A stretch of 64,000 nucleotides of DNA from Turnera subulata (taxonomy: Eukaryota; Streptophyta; Magnoliopsida; Malpighiales; Passifloraceae): the NCBI GenBank assembly GCA_028386065.3, contig JAKUCV010000256.1:4195-68194 (forward strand), read 5' to 3'. Shown piece after piece: positions 25,006 to 39,111 of this stretch. A program made the translations under genes and the position numbers. Numbering within the stretch: position 1 is the stretch's first letter; the number at the start of each line of letters is the position of its first letter. Under the pieces are notes generated by a model. The model was given only the letters and a program-made list of their open reading frames with translations, made no database searches and was not told where the DNA came from.

Positions 25006-28000
25006 CTACACGTCGGGAGGATCCACCATCCCGGCAGCTTCTCGGCAAAATTCAAACTTCCCTCTTGGAAGTGTCTTCGTCAGCATATCAGATCCATTCT
25101 CGTCTGTATGGATCTTTTCGAGTTGTAACATCTTCTTCTCCAGCACATCCCTGATCCAATTGTATCTCACATCAATATGTTTTGATCTGGAATGAAAGGA
25201 GGCATTCTTCGCAAGATGAATAGCACTCTGACTATCACAAAATAATTGATAACCGTCTTGCGAGAATCCAAGCTCAGTTAAGAACTTCTTCATCCATAAC
25301 AACTCCTTGCATGCTTCCGTTGCTGCAATAAACTCAGCTTCTGTTGTTGACAATGCAACACACTTTTGTAGCCTTGACTGCCATGAAACAGCTCCCCCTG
25401 AAAAATTAATCAAGTATCCTGATGTAGATTTTCTGGAACTAACATCACCAGCCATATCAGCATCGGTATATCCAACCAGCACCGGTTTGTCTTCTCCATA
25501 ACATAAACACATTCTGGAGGTTCCTCGAAGATACCTGAGAATCCACTTAACAGCATTCCAATGCTCTTTTCCAGGATTAGAAAGGTATCGACTCACCACT
25601 CCGACTGCGTGAGCAATATCTGGTCGTGTACATACCATGGCATACATCAAGCTTCCCAAGGTATATCCAACCAGCACCGGTTTGTCTTCTCCATAACATA
25701 AACACATTCTGGAGGTTCCTCGAAGATACCTGAGAATCCACTTAACAGCATTCCAATGCTCTTTTCCAGGATTAGAAAGGTATCGACTCACCACTCCGAC
25801 TGCGTGAGCAATATCTGGTCGTGTACATACCATGGCATACATCAAGCTTCCCACTGCTAAGGCATATGGAATCCGCTCCATCTCTTTCTTCTCCTCATCC
25901 GTAGATGGACTCTGCTCAGGACTCAATCTAAAGTAGTTAGCAAGAGGACAACTAACTGCTTTAGCCTTATCCATGTTGAACCTCTGAAGCACTTTCTCAA
26001 TGTACTTCTCTTGAGACAACCATATCTTCTTGGCTTGTCGATCTCGAATAATTCTCATTCCGAGAATTTGTTTTGCTGGCCCCAAGTCTTTCATGGCGAA
26101 AAACTTGCTTAGCTGTGCTTTCAAGCTGTTGATTCTGGAGACATTATGGCCAACAATCAGCATATCATCCACATAGAGCAATAGGATGATGAAATCATCG
26201 TCAGAAAATTTTTGAACGAATACATAGTGGTCTGAAGTAGTCTTCTTGTATCCCTGTTGCTCCATCACAGACTTAAACTTCTTATACCACTGTCTCGGGG
26301 CTTGTTTTAAGCCGTAGAGGCTCTTCCTCAATCTGCAAACATAATCCTCTTTTCCTTTTCGTTGGAAACCCTCTGGCTGCTCCATGTATATCTCTTCTTC
26401 CAAATCACCATGTAGGAAGGTTGTCTTGACATCCATCTGTTCAACCTCTAGATTGAGACTTGCAGCTAATCCCAGCACCGTGCGGATTGAGGTCATCTTC
26501 ACCACTGGTGAGAAAATTTCATCAAAGTCTATCCCTTTCCTTTGACTGAAACCTTTGACAACCAATCTTGCTTTGAATCTGGGAAGTGGGCTGTGCTCCT
26601 CGTGCTTGATCCTGAACACCCACTTGTTCTTCAAAGCTCTCTTGCCTTTAGGCAGCTTCACCAGCTCAAACGTTTTATTCTCATGCAAGGACTTCATCTC
26701 TTCTCGCATGGCTTGAACCCACTTCTCCTTATACTCATCACTAATAGCTTCATCATAGCTTTCTGGTTCTCCCCCATCAGTGAGCAACAAATAATCACTT
26801 GGAGAATATCTGGTAGAGCGTTGCACAACTCTACCAGACCTTGTACGATAAGGAGAGCTACTTGACGGCTGAGGATGGTCATCACTAGCTGCATCATCAT
26901 CAGCTGCATCATCATTGCCATCATCCTCAATAGCATCTGCTGGCTCATCTTCAACAGGATCATCTGGAATTTCAGGATGAATATCCTGAACATCATCTCC
27001 AACTTGTCTCGGCGTCTCTGTTGGAGGTAGCTGAAACTCTTCTAGATCATCACTGGGCTTCTCAACTTTGTCAATGTCTTCTATGGTTTGATCCTCCATA
27101 AAGACAACATCTCGACTCCTGATAAGCTTTTTCTCCACTGGATCATAAAACCTATAGCCAAGCATGTCTTGGCCATAACCGATGAATACACACTGCCTCG
27201 TCTTAGCATCCAGTTTGCTTCTCTCATCCTTGGGGATGTGAACATGAACTTTACACCCAAATACTCGTAGGTGATCATAGGAAATATCCCTTCCTGACCA
27301 CACCTTCTCTGGAGCCTCATACTGAAGAGGAACACAGGGTGAATGGTTCAGCACATAAGCCGCTGTAAGTAGTGCTTCACCCCAGAAGACCTGTGGTAAC
27401 TTCGAGTGAGAGAGTAAGCATCTGGTTCTCTCAATCAAAGTTCTGTTCATCCTCTCAGCTAAGCCATTCAACTGTGGAGTTTTGGGTGGAGTAAACTGAT
27501 GCCGAATACCATGCTCTTTGCAGTAAGCATCAAATGGGCCTATGTACTCACCACCATTATCTGTCCGGATGCACTTCAGCTTCTTTCCTGTCTCTCTTTC
27601 TACCATAGTTAGGAACTGCTTGAAGACTGATAACACTTGATCTTTTGACTTCAATGTGTAAACCCAAGTCTTTCGTGAATGATCATCAATGAATGTCACG
27701 AAATATCGGGCACCACCAAGGGAATTGTTGAAAGGCCCGCACAGATCTGAGTGTACCAGTTCTAGCACATCTTTCTTTCTAGAAGGAGGAAAGCTCTTGA
27801 AAGAAACTCTATTTTGCTTACCAGCTAGACAGTGACTGCACTTCTTCAGCTGGATTTGATTCAATCCTGACAGAACATTCTTCTTAGCAAGCTTCACCAT
27901 TGACTTCTCGCCCATGTGCCCAAGGCGTCTATGCCATAACTGGACCTTGTCTTCATTTTCCGCAACATTTGTCAATTGTTGAGGAATTCTCGCCTGAGTC

Positions 28001-29202
28001 ACATACAACCTTGACACTTTTGTTCCTCGTGCCACTACCAACGAGCCTTTGGTGAGCTTCCATTTACCATTGTAGAAGGTATTACAAAAACCTTCCTCGT
28101 CGAGCTTATCAACAGAGATTAGATTCAGGCGCATATCTGGAACATGCCTGACATCTCTCAGAAGCAGCTTCATCCCGTTCATGGTCTCTAGGCAAACATC
28201 TCCTTTGCCGACAACCATCGAGGATTTATCGTTTCCCATTCTTACAGACCCAAAATTACCAGGTGTGTAAGATGAGAAGAGTTCTCTCCGTGGTGTTGCA
28301 TGAATAGTAGCACCACTATCAACTACCCAGCTTGTCTCCTGGATAGTGAGGTTAATGATGTCATCATCACAGATAACATTGAACTCTCCAAGAGAATTCG
28401 CTTCATCATCACTGCTCTCTTCTTTCCTCACATCCTTGCCTTTGTTCTTCTTCTGATCCTTCTTGAACTCTCGGCAAAATCTTTTGATGTGGCCCTTCTT
28501 CTTGCAGTAATGGCACTCAACGTTGGCAAATTTGTTGGATTTACCCCTGCTCTTGTCCCGGTTGCTTTGACCCTTGTTTTGACTTCTCCCCCTCGTCACT
28601 GTAGCCAAGACCTCTGACTGTGAAGAAGATGAGCCTTGTGTTCTTCGTCTCATTTCTTCGTTCAGAATGCCACTTTTGACGGTTGCCATACTCACGACAC
28701 CATTAGGTGCAGAGTTTGTGATTGAAACCTTCAAGGTTTCCCATGAATCTGGGAGAGTCGCCAGGACCATAAGAGCAAGCACCTCATCGTCGAATTTTAT
28801 GCCCATACTAGCCAACTGGTCCACGATCCCTTGCATCTCATTAAGGTGATCTGCAACCAATTTGCCTTCCTGGTATTTTACTTGCATCAACTTTGTCAAG
28901 TAAAATAGCTTGTTGTTCCCTGTCTTTGAGGCATACAATTCTTCGAGCTTCTCCCACAGTGTTCTAGCATGCTCAATGCCAGAAATGTGGTTGTAAACAT
29001 TATTCTCAACAAATTGCCGTATATAGCCGCAGACTTGGATGTGTTCAAACTCCCACTCCTCGTCTGACTTATCTTCAGGCTTTACCAGGCTAAATACTGG
29101 TAAATGCATCTTCGTCACGAATAGGAGATCCTTCATCTTGTTTCTCCATAAGTGGTAATTTGTGCCATCAAGAGTGATCATCTTGTTTATCCTCGCCTCC
29201 AT
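25006..29202 (-). CDS. Gag-pol polyprotein of the Tnt1-like element
   Basis: A 1398-residue open frame from the ATG at 29200-29202. Order: gag; a CCHC zinc knuckle, CHYCKKKGHIKRFC (about 230-243); aspartic protease DSG (295-297); integrase zinc region with His424, His429, Cys455 and Cys458; integrase core Asp486, Asp548 and Glu583; reverse transcriptase with Asp924 and YVDD (1010-1013); RNase H starting near DADMAGD. All catalytic motifs are present and there is no stop or frameshift. The odd feature is an exact tandem duplication of 65 residues (1118-1182 and 1183-1247) between the polymerase and RNase H catalytic parts. The host site is noncoding as far as can be seen. Whether the product is active is unknown. 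Confidence 0.97.
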   Translation of the reverse strand: MEARINKMITLDGTNYHLWRNKMKDLLFVTKMHLPVFSLVKPEDKSDEEWEFEHIQVCGYIRQFVENNVYNHISGIEHARTLWEKLEELYASKTGNNKLFYLTKLMQVKYQEGKLVADHLNEMQGIVDQLASMGIKFDDEVLALMVLATLPDSWETLKVSITNSAPNGVVSMATVKSGILNEEMRRRTQGSSSSQSEVLATVTRGRSQNKGQSNRDKSRGKSNKFANVECHYCKKKGHIKRFCREFKKDQKKNKGKDVRKEESSDDEANSLGEFNVICDDDIINLTIQETSWVVDSGATIHATPRRELFSSYTPGNFGSVRMGNDKSSMVVGKGDVCLETMNGMKLLLRDVRHVPDMRLNLISVDKLDEEGFCNTFYNGKWKLTKGSLVVARGTKVSRLYVTQARIPQQLTNVAENEDKVQLWHRRLGHMGEKSMVKLAKKNVLSGLNQIQLKKCSHCLAGKQNRVSFKSFPPSRKKDVLELVHSDLCGPFNNSLGGARYFVTFIDDHSRKTWVYTLKSKDQVLSVFKQFLTMVERETGKKLKCIRTDNGGEYIGPFDAYCKEHGIRHQFTPPKTPQLNGLAERMNRTLIERTRCLLSHSKLPQVFWGEALLTAAYVLNHSPCVPLQYEAPEKVWSGRDISYDHLRVFGCKVHVHIPKDERSKLDAKTRQCVFIGYGQDMLGYRFYDPVEKKLIRSRDVVFMEDQTIEDIDKVEKPSDDLEEFQLPPTETPRQVGDDVQDIHPEIPDDPVEDEPADAIEDDGNDDAADDDAASDDHPQPSSSSPYRTRSGRVVQRSTRYSPSDYLLLTDGGEPESYDEAISDEYKEKWVQAMREEMKSLHENKTFELVKLPKGKRALKNKWVFRIKHEEHSPLPRFKARLVVKGFSQRKGIDFDEIFSPVVKMTSIRTVLGLAASLNLEVEQMDVKTTFLHGDLEEEIYMEQPEGFQRKGKEDYVCRLRKSLYGLKQAPRQWYKKFKSVMEQQGYKKTTSDHYVFVQKFSDDDFIILLLYVDDMLIVGHNVSRINSLKAQLSKFFAMKDLGPAKQILGMRIIRDRQAKKIWLSQEKYIEKVLQRFNMDKAKAVSCPLANYFRLSPEQSPSTDEEKKEMERIPYALAVGSLMYAMVCTRPDIAHAVGVVSRYLSNPGKEHWNAVKWILRYLRGTSRMCLCYGEDKPVLVGYTLGSLMYAMVCTRPDIAHAVGVVSRYLSNPGKEHWNAVKWILRYLRGTSRMCLCYGEDKPVLVGYTDADMAGDVSSRKSTSGYLINFSGGAVSWQSRLQKCVALSTTEAEFIAATEACKELLWMKKFLTELGFSQDGYQLFCDSQSAIHLAKNASFHSRSKHIDVRYNWIRDVLEKKMLQLEKIHTDENGSDMLTKTLPRGKFEFCREAAGMVDPPDV
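25465..25854 (-). repeat. 195-bp in-frame tandem duplication in pol
   Basis: Copies at 25465-25659 and 25660-25854 appear identical. The length is a multiple of three (65 codons), so the polyprotein frame continues. Related Tnt1-type proteins have this segment once. Confidence 0.95.
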
Positions 29203-29229
29203 TTTCGATCAAGAATTTTAACAGCCTTC

Positions 29230-29340
29230 TTTGATAAAAATTCTTCCGGCGATGAATAGTATCGTATATGTGAACAGTACCGTATACGCAAAATAGCACC
29301 GTATATGTGAACAGTGTCGTATACGTGAATAATGCCGAAC
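29230..29340 (-). repeat. Degenerate CGTATA-rich repeats in the element's leader
   Basis: Between the gag start and the 5' LTR, variants of CGTATATGTGAACAGT and CGTATACG recur about every 18 bases in roughly four copies. They lie in the untranslated leader of the element RNA, where packaging or translation signals are expected; no function is demonstrated. Confidence 0.7.
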
Positions 29341-29553
29341 AGGTAGTGAATTTAACTGATTCGATAATTCCCAGGAAAGATGGCCTAGCCAATCTCCTTA
29401 GACAGAATTATCATTCCAAGATAAATCCCCAGAAAAGACTGGAGGAACAAAGGTTCACTTAAAACCCAGCCTCCTAGACAGGACTCACTTGCACAGTGTA
29501 TTAATTCACAACCTATACCTGACAAAGCGTGAACCTTTAGCTCCGCTACCAGT

Positions 29554-30125
29554 TGTTGGGTCCCGATGGTACTATCTTGCGGAATAATGATCAATCAACA
29601 AAAATGGCACACCGAATTTAACGTGGTTCACCCAAAACTTTTGGGCTACGTCCACAATCCCGATCCCACCGGAAAAACTTCCACTATAAAATAGTAGGCT
29701 TACAAGAGAGACTTCCCTAAAATTTAGGGGTATTACAAACCTAGAGTTCTACCCAAAATAGTGCCCCACAAGGTGTTTCCCAAGTATTTGTCAATTGTAT
29801 CCCTAAGGTATTTTTTTCTCACTATTTTGTCACTCCCTAATTTTATGAAGGAAATTTTTCTTCTCAATTTTCCTTCCCTACACACTCTCTCTCTTGCACT
29901 CTCTTATTCACAATTGTTGTGAATGTTGGGATGCCTTGAAGAGGAGATGAGCACCCTATTTATAGCATTTTGCCAGGGACCAAATTGTAGAAACTCAAAA
30001 TTGCAGGGACCAAAGTGCAAAACTTTCTAGCTGTAATTTGTTGAAGAAATGGTGTACTTTGTTGAAGAAATAGACAATTAGGTTGCCTAACCTTTGTTTT
30101 TCAACAAAGGTTGGCTACCTAACAA
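29554..30125 (-). repeat. 5' LTR of the Tnt1-like element
   Basis: 572 bp with TG...CA ends, carrying the element promoter. Its outer edge is followed by the ACTAC target duplication. Confidence 0.95.
29957..29964 (-). promoter_or_regulatory. TATA box in the 5' LTR
   Basis: TATAAATA on the minus strand inside the 5' LTR. It sits where the U3/R boundary is expected, about 170 bases in from the outer edge, and is conserved in the other LTR. Confidence 0.7.
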
Positions 30126-30130
30126 CTACT

Positions 30131-31253
30131 ACTACTATACTACTGCAATGGAATGGATGGCTTTATGTCTGTCTTTTGAGAAGAAGGAAGAAAATACGAG
30201 CGAGGAGGAGGAGGAAGAGGAGACAAAAAGGGGAAAAGGAGTGTTGTGTTGTGTTGTTGCCTTTTCGAGAGAGCTGGGCTGGGTTCTGGTTGCTGTGGCC
30301 TTTGCGGATGAACACTGGATACGGAATTATTACTACTAGTACTAGCCACTAGGCTATAAGGCCTAAGTGGGTCTGTCAAAGCAAACGTTCTTCCCCAGAA
30401 AAACCAACCATTCAGGGCCCCGTTCCTCAAAATTTTTAGAGTCAGTAACAAAACAAGTGCAAGAGCAAGACAGAACAAGGCACAAACTTTAACCCAACAC
30501 GGTTGGATTGGATCTAATGATCAGTTATTCCTGGTCTCTTGTCCACTGATTGCCAAAATTTTTTGGGTTATTTGGACATATCAAGGATTGGATTGGATAG
30601 GATTGGGTGGTCAACAAAATCGACATATGTAGTAGTGGTAAGTAGTTTAGCCCATCATCTCTTATGGGCCAGTAAGTAAAGGATATAGATGAACATGATT
30701 GGATCAGTAGCACTGTGTGTGTGTTAGATTAGATATTTATTTACCAAAAGAGATTTGTTGTTATAATCTCTCAGTTTCCCAGATATTATCTTCAAGCAAA
30801 AAGAAAACTGTAGTATTATAATTCGCCAACCTTAGTAGAAGAAGTAATAACAAGACACTCGGGTCGGGTGGGTACATAGAAAACGCGGCTAAAGAAGCAT
30901 CCACACACACACACACACTTTGCAAAAGAAATAAAAATTAAGAACCAAAATTAAACAGCAAGGACGACGACGACAACGAAACTCAACTGAAGGAAGAACA
31001 TATCTATCTATCTAATCTATCTAATATCTCTCTATCTCTCTCTTATGGATCGTGTCTTGTTTTCCAAGTCTAAGTCTGTAAGGAAAAACAACTAACGTCT
31101 TCGCTGACATCACCTCCTCCTCCTCCTCCCCCATCTCCTCCCTCTTTCATTTTCTTTTTTTTTTTTTCTTTTTGCCCCCCAAAACCTCTCTCTCGTTAAT
31201 TAACCAAATCCAAAACTACCCCCAGCAACACCCCACACTAACCCCACAAAGCT
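30131..31253. other. Upstream region and 5' UTR of the FtsH gene
   Basis: The first part continues the CTA-rich target site. A (CA)n run lies at 30902-30918 and CT/CCT-rich leader sequence at 31000-31200, typical of plant 5' UTRs. No clear TATA box was found, which is common for housekeeping organelle-protein genes. Confidence 0.5.
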
Positions 31254-36080
<4,827 letters not shown>

Positions 36081-37549
36081 CAGTCTGTAACATTGAAGGA
36101 GAGCCTGTAATTAAGTTCATTTGTAACTAGCTGTACGCCCCGGCGTGGGTATTTTTTTTCTCTTTGGTAATTTGAAAATTCTAATTTCCAATAAAAATAG
36201 GGATACTATTACTAACCAAATGTTATTGAAACTATAGTCCAATGTGCCATTACATTCGTCGTCCTTAATTTTCAGCGATGTTGCAGCAACCTACCAGTCA
36301 GAGGCTTTAATATTTTTATACATGCTGATAGTATAAATATTAGAGAAAATGAAATTTTAATTTAAATAAGTAAAATTAAAAGTTGATAATGCGTATAACC
36401 CTTGGTGAAAATTCCTTAAAACTTGATTTTTATATGTGCAATGATTGGTGTACTAAATTATTGAAAAGTTCAAAACAACATATCTCCACAATATATTGGG
36501 TCGATTTTTTCCCCCAACTTTCATATTCCAACATGATTTAAAGGATGGCATCTGTTTTGAATCTTTACTAACCTTTAGGAAAACTAACGAAAAATTCCAA
36601 AGGCCATATCTCCACAATTAGGACTCATTTTGTTTTTTTTTTTTAACTTTGATATTTGAAAACTAATTTGTTTCTAAAGCTTTTTTTTCAATCTTCTAAT
36701 TAGGGAATTTTAATAGCAACATAATGTACTCTCAACATATAAAGAAGGCCCTTTTGAAAGACTTTTAAAGGGATCAATGATCACATCATAATAGCTATTT
36801 TAACCATGCTCATCTACATCAGTAGTTGTGTTGCTTATCAACATATTAAAAAAGACTTTTGAGAGAAGTTTAAATGGTCATTGATCAATATATAAAAAAA
36901 GACTCTTGAAATTAAGACATTGTGAAAGTAAGACTAGACGATCAACAATCAACTTTTATAAAATCAGTGATGCTTGTACCTCCTGCTTAGAATAGGTGTG
37001 AAGTGAAATGATCATATGTTTTTGAATACGAGAGGGTCGCTTTTTAAAAGTATTCTGGAGAACGTGTCCACTGCTCGTACATATTATTTTGAGGATGGAT
37101 TAAGGTTTCATGTGTTTTCAATTTTGGCATTAAGGTCAAAATGAAGTAGCTATAATCATCTCCATATAATTTATTGTTCGGTCGTATTCTCTGCCTTCTG
37201 GAGGATTGGACCAGGAAGAATGCGTGTCTTTTCTCGAGCCTTTAAATTCCAAAGAACTGTGACTCAAATAACCCATTCTGCTGCGCCTTTCTCTTTGTTT
37301 GAAGGTCCTTTCCATCATTCAATTAGCTCATCTACTTGCTTTCCCACTCTCTCAGGTATTTTTCTTGCAATGCAACTGATGTTCCTTTGGTTCTTAATTG
37401 TGTGATTGCATCCTCGCTCATATTTTTCATTTCAGACAAGGTTATACATGTCTGTTGAAATTTCAATGGATATCACGGATTTACTTACAAAGTATTGAGC
37501 TCCAGAACATCCTTTTTTTCCTGATTTGTGCAACGGTTTTTAAGCAAAT
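36081..37549. other. FtsH 3' UTR, AT-rich spacer and HAD-gene leader
   Basis: The FtsH 3' UTR probably ends after the AATAAA at 36190. 36300-37100 is very AT-rich and repeat-like, with a possible Helitron end at its left border. From about 37200 the DNA looks like the HAD gene 5' UTR, possibly with an intron between CTCTCAG|GTATTT (donor 37357) and TTTCAG (acceptor about 37434). Confidence 0.45.
36190..36195 (+). terminator. Polyadenylation signal of the FtsH gene
   Basis: A canonical AATAAA lies 110 bases after the stop codon, preceded by T-rich sequence as in plant far-upstream elements. Confidence 0.6.
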
Positions 37550-39111
37550 ATGGCATTTGAAGATCAGTATCAGCAAGTGTTGACAGCAAAATATGACTGC
37601 CTCCTTTTTGGTAAGCCTCCTCAATTGCCTGTTGAGAATCGAAGAAAAGTTTAATGTTTCAAAACATGCTCATGTACTCTATGTTTCTTAGATGTGGACG
37701 ATACCCTTTACCCTTTAAGTTCTGGTTTGTCGAGCCATGTCACCAAAAACATTCAAGGTATGTATAAAAGATGCAGACATGAGTACTCTTCAATTCTTCC
37801 TGTACTGTACATAATTTCCTTAACTGCTTAACTGCTTTTGCCTTTGTCCAGAGTACATGGTTCAGAAGCTTGGTATAGAAGAAAGTAAAGTCCTCCAGAT
37901 GAATCAAGTGCTGTATCAGAAATATGGTACCTCCATGGCAGGTCTTAAGGTATTCTGTTATTTTCCTGTAACATAAAATGAATCATGATTTCAATCCCAA
38001 AAGAAAAAATTTTGAGATTCTAATAGGTTCCGCAATTTTAATGTCCCTTTACTTTAAGGCCATCGGATATGACTTTGACAATGATGACTACCACAGGTAA
38101 CAAATTTCCCCCTTATGTTTCTGGTCTCTGCATATCAATGATCGCAAGCAGTGATCTCACTCCTTTTGTGTTTCACAGTTTTGTTCACGGCAGATTACCT
38201 TATGATAAGCTAAAGCCTGACCATGTCCTGCGGAATCTCTTGCATAGCTTGCCTCTCCGAAAAGTTGTAAGCATATATATATATATGTTGAATTGGATCA
38301 AGTAGTCTTTCTTCAAAATTTTATTTCCTCTAGGGATTAATGTCTTAAAATTTGTGAAATATATAGATATTCTCGAATGGTGATAGAGCTCATGTGGCTA
38401 AAGTTTTGAGCAAGCTCGGATTGGAGGACTGCTTTGAAGGAATTATATGTTTTGAAACCCTTAATCCCAGTAACCAAAGGAACATTTCTGACCATAAAAA
38501 TGAGATTATTCCGGACATCATTGATCTTCCATTTCAACATATTGACGATTCACTACTTCCAAAAACTCCAATCATCTGTAAACCATTTGAAGATGCATTC
38601 GAGCAGGCCTTCAAGATCGCCAACGTCAATCCACAAAGAACAGTAAGTAGATGTCAAGACCTAAAAGTCCTTTGTTAAGATGATATACAGAAAATTAAGT
38701 TGAAGAAACTTCTTTCTTTCTTGTTATTGCACAGTACACTTAGTAGTAACTAATCTGATTTATGACACTTCTAATCTACGCTTTGTAGGTATTTTTTGAT
38801 GACAGTCTTCGCAATATTGAAACTGGGAAGCGAATGGGCCTCCACACTGTTCTGGTAAAATAAATGGTTACAAATGAATTTCAGGTTTTGATTCTTTTCC
38901 TGACCTAACGAAAAGGATTTGTCCTGATCAAGAATATGAAATTCGTGGTGTTTAGGTGGGCAAATTTAGCAGGACAAACGGTGCTGATTATGCACTAGAG
39001 AGCATCCACAATATGAAGGAAGCATTGCCTGACCTCTGGGAAGCAAATAAAAGTCGAGAAACCATAGAGTACACAGGAAAGATTGCAATTGAGACATCTG
39101 TGAGAGCCTAA
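37550..39111 (+). CDS. HAD-superfamily phosphatase, pyrimidine 5'-nucleotidase-like
   Basis: Eight exons give 282 residues: 37550-37610, 37692-37757, 37852-37949, 38059-38096, 38179-38266, 38367-38642, 38789-38854, 38956-39111; all introns are GT-AG. HAD motif I is DVDDT (Asp21 nucleophile, Asp23 acid/base), motif II is the Ser in FSNGD (120), motif III is Lys189 in CKPFEDAF, and motif IV is FFDDS (Asp213-Asp214). The cap region between motifs I and II is helical and small, as in the SDT1/PHM8 group of yeast nucleotidases to which plant relatives are compared. The reaction is inferred to be dephosphorylation of a nucleoside monophosphate or similar small phosphate ester; the plant substrate is not established. 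No targeting peptide is seen, so the protein is probably cytosolic. The neighbouring FtsH gene is co-oriented but independent. Confidence 0.95.

Larger units (their letters stand above)
24416..30125 (-). mobile_element. Complete Tnt1-like Ty1/copia retrotransposon
   Basis: Two LTRs with TG...CA ends (24416-24986 and 29554-30125) enclose one long open frame. ACTAC flanks both sides (24411-24415 and 30126-30130), a perfect 5-bp target duplication inside a CTA-rich site. Transcription runs right to left, so the right LTR is the 5' LTR. Next to it is a primer-binding site (29540-29551) reading TGGTAGCGGAGC on the minus strand, two mismatches from the usual initiator-tRNA-Met site. A polypurine tract rich in AAAAAGGGGGAG adjoins the 3' LTR at about 24988-25000. 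By eye the LTRs differ at about 15 of 571 sites, so the insertion is young. Confidence 0.97.
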
